From assembly GCF_000721495.1 (NCBI RefSeq), contig NZ_JOHY01000029.1, positions 14,348-78,347 of the forward strand: DNA of 64,000 nt, written 5' to 3'. Below the pieces are notes generated by a model. It worked only from the letters and a program-made list of their open reading frames with translations. It had not been told where the DNA came from and searched no databases. Below are positions 59,431 through 64,000 of the stretch, piece by piece. The stretch's first letter is position 1; every line of letters starts with the position of its first letter. The position numbers were made by a program, and so were the translations under genes. The stretch comes from Streptomyces sp. NRRL F-5123. GTDB taxonomy: Bacteria > Actinomycetota > Actinomycetes > Streptomycetales > Streptomycetaceae.

Positions 59431-61025
59431 GCCGCGGCGCCCCCGCAGGCACGGCCGAGCTGGTCAAGCTCGCCTCCCGGCGCGACCGCCTGCTGCTCGC
59501 GGTCTGGGCCGACGCGCTGATCGGCAGCTCCTTCTCCACCGCGTACAGCCTCAGGGACCTCTTCCCCGACGCGGAGTCCCGGCGCACCTTCGTCGACGGC
59601 ATCCGGGGCGCCTCCGGGGCGGCCCCGCTGTACGGCGCGGTCAACGGCACCTCGCTCGGCGCCCTCACCGCGTGGCGTCTGGGCGTCGTGGCCGCCGTCG
59701 CCGCCGCCGTGATGTCGGTCGTGCTCGTCGTCCGGCACACCCGCGCCGACGAGCAGACCGGCCGCCAGGAGCTGGTCGCCGCCGGGGTCGTGGACCGTAC
59801 GGCGCCGCTCACCGCGGCGCTCCAGCTCGCCGTCTCGATGGACCTCACCGTGGGGGTGTGCATCGGCGCGGTGCTGCCCATCCTCGGGCTGCCGGTGGCC
59901 GGCGCCTTCGCGCTGGGCCTGGCCGTCGCCGGAGCGGGCATCGTCTTCGCCGGGGTCGCCGCCGTCACCGCGCAGGTCTTCGAGTCCGCACGCACCGCGA
60001 CCGGCTCCGCGCTCGCGCTGCTGGCCTTCTTCTTCCTGCTGCGCGCGGTCGGCGACACCGACGACTCGGTGACATGGGTGCGCTGGCTGTCGCCGATCGG
60101 CTGGGCGCAGCAGGTGCGCCCCTACGCCGGGGACCGCTGGTGGGTGCTCGCGCTGCCCGCCGTGGCCGCCACCGCGCTGGTGGTGGTGGCGCTGCGGCTG
60201 CTGGAGCGGCGCGACTACGGCGCGGGCCTGGTCGCCGCCCGGCCCGGTCCGGCCCGCGCGGGCGCCGCCACCCGCGGCGCCTTCGGCCTGGCCTGGCGGC
60301 TGCACCGCGGCACGGTCCTGGGCTGGACCGGCGGCGTGCTGGCGGGCGCGCTCGTGACCGGCTCCTTCGTCAAGAACGTCGACGTCCTCGCAGGCGGCGC
60401 GAGCGTGCGCAAGCTCATGACGGAACTCGGCGGCACGCAGGATCTCCAGGACGCGTATCTCGCCGCGCTCATGGGTACGTTCGGGATCATGGCGGCAGCC
60501 CTCGCGCTCAGCGTGCTCACCCGGGCCCGGGCCGAGGAGGCCGACGGCCGGATCGAGCTGGTCTTCTCCGGCACGGTCGGCCGCGCCCGCTGGGTGATCA
60601 GCCACGTGGTGATCGCGGCCGGCGGTGCCACCGCCGTCCTCGCCGCCGCGGGGCTGGGCACCGGTCTGTCCTACGGGCTGAGCGCGCACCGCCTCGGGCA
60701 CGGCCTGGGCAGCATGCTCGGCGCCGCCTTCGCCCAGCTCCCGGCCGTGCTCGCGGTCGGCGCCGTCGCCGTCCTGCTGCTGGCCGCCTACCCCCGCCTC
60801 ACCGCGGTGAGCTGGGGCCTGTACGGCATCTTCGCCTTCGTCACCCTGGTCGGGCCGTCCCTGAAGGCCGGTCACTACCTCATGGACGTCTCGCCCTTCA
60901 GCCAGGTGCCCAAGCTGCCCGGATCGCCGTTCGAGGCCACGCCGCTGGTCGTCATGGGGGCACTTGCCCTCGCCGGCCTCGGCGTCTCGCTCGCCGCCTT
61001 CCGCCGCCGCGACCTGCTCGCCTGA
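59427..61025 (+). CDS. ABC-2 exporter permease (polyketide-antibiotic transporter type)
   Basis: 532 residues with about 12 membrane segments in two related halves (first near [20 protein letters not shown], second near [20 protein letters not shown]). Each half has a [13 protein letters not shown] / [13 protein letters not shown] loop. This is the long single-chain permease often found with antibiotic clusters. Likely exports the polyketide product of the adjoining cluster, giving self-protection; inferred from position. Confidence 0.87.
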   Translation: MSRGAPAGTAELVKLASRRDRLLLAVWADALIGSSFSTAYSLRDLFPDAESRRTFVDGIRGASGAAPLYGAVNGTSLGALTAWRLGVVAAVAAAVMSVVLVVRHTRADEQTGRQELVAAGVVDRTAPLTAALQLAVSMDLTVGVCIGAVLPILGLPVAGAFALGLAVAGAGIVFAGVAAVTAQVFESARTATGSALALLAFFFLLRAVGDTDDSVTWVRWLSPIGWAQQVRPYAGDRWWVLALPAVAATALVVVALRLLERRDYGAGLVAARPGPARAGAATRGAFGLAWRLHRGTVLGWTGGVLAGALVTGSFVKNVDVLAGGASVRKLMTELGGTQDLQDAYLAALMGTFGIMAAALALSVLTRARAEEADGRIELVFSGTVGRARWVISHVVIAAGGATAVLAAAGLGTGLSYGLSAHRLGHGLGSMLGAAFAQLPAVLAVGAVAVLLLAAYPRLTAVSWGLYGIFAFVTLVGPSLKAGHYLMDVSPFSQVPKLPGSPFEATPLVVMGALALAGLGVSLAAFRRRDLLA

Positions 61026-61063
61026 CCGCGCAGCCGGCCGCCCGCCTCCAGGAGTCGAACCCG

Positions 61064-61837
61064 ATGAGCACCTCTGCCGCCGACGTGCTGGACCACGACC
61101 CGTGGGTCCGCCGCTACCACCCGTCCGACCGGGGCGGCCCCCGGCTGGTCTGCTTCCCGCACGCCGGCGGGTCCGCCACCGCCTTCCACAAGCTCTCCGC
61201 GCTGCTCGCCCCCGGCGTCGAGGTGCTGGCCGTGCAGTACCCCGGGCGCCAGGACCGGCGAAGCGAACCGGGCGCCGAGTCGATCGACGAGCTGGCGGCC
61301 GCCTTCACCGCGGCCTCGACGGGGTGGCGCGACCGCCCCTACGCCTTCTTCGGACACAGCATGGGCGCGATCGTGGCGTACGAGGTGGCGCGCCGGCTGA
61401 GCAAGGACGGCGGGCCGCAGCCGGTGCGGCTCTTCGCGTCCGGGCGGCGCGCCCCCTCGCGGCTGCGTCCCGGCACGGTCCATCTGCGGGACGACGCGGG
61501 CGTGCTGGACGAGCTGCGGATGCTGGGCGGCACCGACGAGCGGATGCTCGCCGACCCGGAGATCGTCCAGATGGCGCTGGGCCCGACCCGCAGCGACTAC
61601 AAGGCCATCGAGACCTACCGCGAGGAGCCGGGCTTCGCGCTGTCCTGCCCGGTGACGGTGCTCACCGGCACCGACGACCCGCACACCACGCTGGACGAGG
61701 CCGCCGCCTGGGCGGACCACACCGAGGCCGGGTGCGACCTGCTGACCTTCCGCGGCGGCCACTTCTTCGTCGACGAGCGGCGCGCGGAGGTGGCCGAGGC
61801 GATCCGCACCGCGCTGCGGGAGACGGCAGCCGGCTGA
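61064..61837 (+). CDS. Type II thioesterase (editing thioesterase)
   Basis: 257 residues, alpha/beta hydrolase. FPHAGGSATAFHKLSALL, nucleophile Ser99 in FFGHSMGAIVAYEVARRL, the Asp region VLTGTDDPHTTLDE and catalytic His in FRGGHFFVDE (about 233). Such free-standing enzymes remove stalled or wrong acyl groups from PKS/NRPS carrier proteins. AGGAG lies 9 nt before the ATG, and the gene is 38 bp after the exporter permease. A strong terminator follows. Confidence 0.92.
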   Translation: MSTSAADVLDHDPWVRRYHPSDRGGPRLVCFPHAGGSATAFHKLSALLAPGVEVLAVQYPGRQDRRSEPGAESIDELAAAFTAASTGWRDRPYAFFGHSMGAIVAYEVARRLSKDGGPQPVRLFASGRRAPSRLRPGTVHLRDDAGVLDELRMLGGTDERMLADPEIVQMALGPTRSDYKAIETYREEPGFALSCPVTVLTGTDDPHTTLDEAAAWADHTEAGCDLLTFRGGHFFVDERRAEVAEAIRTALRETAAG

Positions 61838-61884
61838 CACCGGGGACGGATCCGCCGCCGCACGGCCGCACCGTACGCACGACG

Positions 61885-61916
61885 ACGCCCGGCAGGGGAG
61901 CACCCCTGCCGGGCGT
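61885..61916 (+). terminator. Strong hairpin terminator between thioesterase and P450 genes
   Basis: Perfect 14-bp stem ACGCCCGGCAGGGG / CCCCTGCCGGGCGT with a 4-nt loop. It separates the exporter-thioesterase transcript from the P450-PKS genes. Confidence 0.8.
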
Positions 61917-62028
61917 CCGCGTACCTGCGCAAAGGCCGGGCGGGCGCCGGAAAGCACTGCTTAAGGGGCCGTTGTGAGACTGGCGCGGACCGGTGTTCGC
62001 AGCCGTCCCACACGTGAATCGAGGCACT

Positions 62029-63294
62029 GTGTCCCCGACGGAAGCCAGGTTCCCCTCCTCCGGCGCGTCCGGCACCGCCCCCGCGCCCGACTTCCTCGAT
62101 CCGTCGTTCTGGCTGCGGCCGCACGAGGAGCGCGCGGAGGTCTTCGAGCGGCTGCGCGCGCAGCCAGGCCCGGAGTTCGTGCCGCCGCGCCTGCCGTGGG
62201 GGCCCATGGGACGCGGCTACTACGCGCTCGCGAAGCACGCCGACGTCCTCGAGGTCAGCCGCCGCCCGCAGGACTTCTCCTCGGAGGGCGCCACCGGCAT
62301 GGTCGGCCCGGAGCTGGGCGAGTTCTACGGCTCCATGATCACCATGGACAACCCGGAGCACGCACGGTTGCGGCGCATCGTGTCCCGGTCGTTCGGCCGC
62401 AACATGGCCCCCGCCTTCGAGGCCATGTCCCACGAGGTGGCCCGCCGGCTCGTCGCCGAACTCGTCGAGCGCGGACCCGGCGACTTCGTCCGCCCCGTCG
62501 CCGCCGACATGCCGATCGCCGTGCTCAGCACCATGATGGGCATCCCGCCGGACGACTACGAATTCCTCTTCGAGCGCACCAGCACCATCATGGGCGCCCT
62601 CGACCCGGAGTTCGTCGCCAGCCCCGAGGAGGCCGCCGCCGCCGTGCTCGGCGCCTCCCGGGACCTCGGCGACTACATCGCCGGGCTCCGCGAGGACCGC
62701 CTCGCCCACCCGCGCGCCGACGTCATCACCCGGCTCGTCCAAGTGCAGGAGGACGGCGAGCAGCTGACCGGCCAGGAGCTGGTCTCCTTCTTCATCCTGC
62801 TGGTCAACGCCGGTATGGAGACGACCCGCAACGCCATCTCCCGGGCCCTGGTGCTGCTGACCGAGCACCCCGGGCAGCGGGCCCTGCTGGTGTCGGACTT
62901 CGAGGCGCACGCGAAGAACGCCGTCGAGGAGATCCTCCGGGTGGCCACCCCCATCAACTGGATGCGCAGGACCGCCACCCGCGACTGCGACATGAACGGC
63001 CACCGCTTCCGCGAGGGCGACCAGATCTTCCTGCTCTACTGGTCCGCCAACCACGACGAGAAGGTCTTCGCCGACCCCTACCGCTTCGACATCACCCGGG
63101 ACCCCAACCCGCAGCTCTCCTTCGGCGCGCCGGGCCCGCACTTCTGCCTCGGCGCCCACCTCGCCCGTATCGAGATCGCAGCCCTCTACCGCGAACTGCT
63201 CACCGCGCTCCCGGAGATCCGCGCCACGGGGGAGCCCAGCCGGCTCGCGTCGAGCTTCATCGAGGGCTACAAGCGGCTCGACTGCACGTTCTGA
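62029..63294 (+). CDS. Cytochrome P450
   Basis: 421 residues from GTG 62029 (GAGG 4 nt upstream); GTGs at 62014 and 61993 are alternatives. Oxygen-activation motif AGMETT (261-266), ExxR EILR (301-304), heme loop [16 protein letters not shown] with the axial Cys373. The segments [29 protein letters not shown] and [12 protein letters not shown] recall the CYP124/125-like group. Probably a tailoring hydroxylase of the polyketide whose synthase gene starts 74 bp downstream. Confidence 0.9.
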   Translation: MSPTEARFPSSGASGTAPAPDFLDPSFWLRPHEERAEVFERLRAQPGPEFVPPRLPWGPMGRGYYALAKHADVLEVSRRPQDFSSEGATGMVGPELGEFYGSMITMDNPEHARLRRIVSRSFGRNMAPAFEAMSHEVARRLVAELVERGPGDFVRPVAADMPIAVLSTMMGIPPDDYEFLFERTSTIMGALDPEFVASPEEAAAAVLGASRDLGDYIAGLREDRLAHPRADVITRLVQVQEDGEQLTGQELVSFFILLVNAGMETTRNAISRALVLLTEHPGQRALLVSDFEAHAKNAVEEILRVATPINWMRRTATRDCDMNGHRFREGDQIFLLYWSANHDEKVFADPYRFDITRDPNPQLSFGAPGPHFCLGAHLARIEIAALYRELLTALPEIRATGEPSRLASSFIEGYKRLDCTF

Positions 63295-63368
63295 CCCCTT
63301 CGCGGCTCCGCGAGGACCCGAGACGAGCCGAGACACGCCGAGTTCCGCAGCGAGAGGAGAGCCCAGGG

Positions 63369-64000
63369 ATGGCGAAGGACGAGGAGCGGCTGCTCGACCA
63401 CCTGAAGTGGGTGACGGCCGAACTGCGCGACACCCGCAGGCGGTTGAGCGAGGCCGAGTCCGCCCTGCCCGAGCCGGTCGCGATCGTCGGCATGGCCTGC
63501 CGCTTCCCCGGCGGGGTGAGCGGTCCGGACGACCTGTGGAATCTGGTGGCCTCCGGTTCCGAGGGCCTGACCGCCTTCCCGACCGACCGCGGCTGGGACC
63601 TGGACTCCCTCTTCGACGCCGACCCGGACCGCCCCGGCACCAGCTACACCCGGCAGGGCGGCTTCCTGCACGGCGCGGCCGGCTTCGACGCCGGCTTCTT
63701 CGGCATCTCGCCGCGCGAGGCGCTCGCGATGGACCCGCAGCAGCGTCAGCTGCTCGAGGTCGCCTGGGAGACCTTCGAGCACGCCGGGATCGACCCGCGC
63801 GGCCTCGTCGGCAGTGACACGGGCGTCTGGGCCGGGGTGACGTCGCAGGAGTACGTCGTGCTCACCGCCATGGCCCAGAACGAGGTCGAAGGCTATGCCG
63901 CCACCGGGAATTTGGGGTGTGTGGTGTCGGGGCGGGTGTCGTATGTGCTGGGTCTTGAGGGTCCTGCGGTGACGGTGGATACGGGGTGTTCTTCGTCGTT
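63369..64000 (+). CDS. Modular type I polyketide synthase, N-terminal fragment (runs off right edge)
   Basis: About 210 residues are visible. Residues 1-33 ([20 protein letters not shown], then [11 protein letters not shown]) form a coiled-coil docking domain. The ketosynthase starts [20 protein letters not shown] and shows [40 protein letters not shown] and the active-site Cys207 in VDTGCSSS (usually DTACSSS). Codon use changes abruptly from about 63909. The docking domain indicates a subunit that accepts its chain from another PKS protein. Confidence 0.93.
   Translation, partial: MAKDEERLLDHLKWVTAELRDTRRRLSEAESALPEPVAIVGMACRFPGGVSGPDDLWNLVASGSEGLTAFPTDRGWDLDSLFDADPDRPGTSYTRQGGFLHGAAGFDAGFFGISPREALAMDPQQRQLLEVAWETFEHAGIDPRGLVGSDTGVWAGVTSQEYVVLTAMAQNEVEGYAATGNLGCVVSGRVSYVLGLEGPAVTVDTGCSSS

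Overview
The window is high-GC DNA with C/G-ending codons, frequent GTG starts and many ATGA/GTGA/TGATG gene overlaps. The gene families (bxl-type sugar operon, FUSC transporter, ECF42 sigma factor, type I polyketide synthase) point to a Streptomyces-like actinomycete. No rRNA, tRNA or CRISPR array was seen.

Layout. 1-4.7 kb: a divergent bxlR / bxlEFG-bxlA type locus for xylo-oligosaccharide uptake and cleavage (the GH3 enzyme runs off the left edge). 4.75-13 kb: a membrane PP2C phosphatase, a ClC chloride channel whose best start codon is ATC, and a NarL-type two-component system divergent from an ABC-2 transporter in which one permease carries a large extracytoplasmic insert. 13.2-16.7 kb: a three-gene cassette of a response regulator fused to a thioredoxin-reductase-like flavoprotein, a cyclic-nucleotide-domain histidine kinase and a UBP zinc-finger protein. 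16.8-19.4 kb: a secreted orphan, an SDR and a DMT-type membrane protein. 19.5-27.3 kb: an alpha-mannosidase locus (GH38, ABC sugar importer, ROK repressor). 27.3-33.6 kb: gnd, a thioesterase, then an island of decayed transposase and ABC-ATPase fragments around an SGNH hydrolase and a methyltransferase.

33.6-46.9 kb is the most unusual part: one long minus-strand run that starts with a LacI regulator having a perfect 16-bp operator. It continues with an ABC sugar importer, four ADP-ribosylglycohydrolase (ARH/DraG) paralogues, a ribokinase, a type III CoA transferase, a repeat-built mini-ORF and a CitE-like lyase. Most genes overlap or lie within a few bases of each other. The suggested job is import and breakdown of a ribosylated compound: ARH hydrolysis, phosphorylation of the ribose, and CoA-dependent cleavage of the remainder. 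This is inference.

47.2-50.5 kb: a NanT-like transporter, a NAL/DHDPS-family lyase and a divergent GntR repressor sharing a 23-bp inverted repeat. 50.7-57.7 kb: a FUSC transporter, a small coiled-coil protein, lactate 2-monooxygenase, a YunG-like protein, a DGPF/YCII protein with its ECF42 sigma factor, and an orphan. 57.9-64 kb: the edge of a type I polyketide cluster (GbsR/MarR regulator, ABC exporter, type II thioesterase, P450, and the first ~630 bp of a modular PKS gene).
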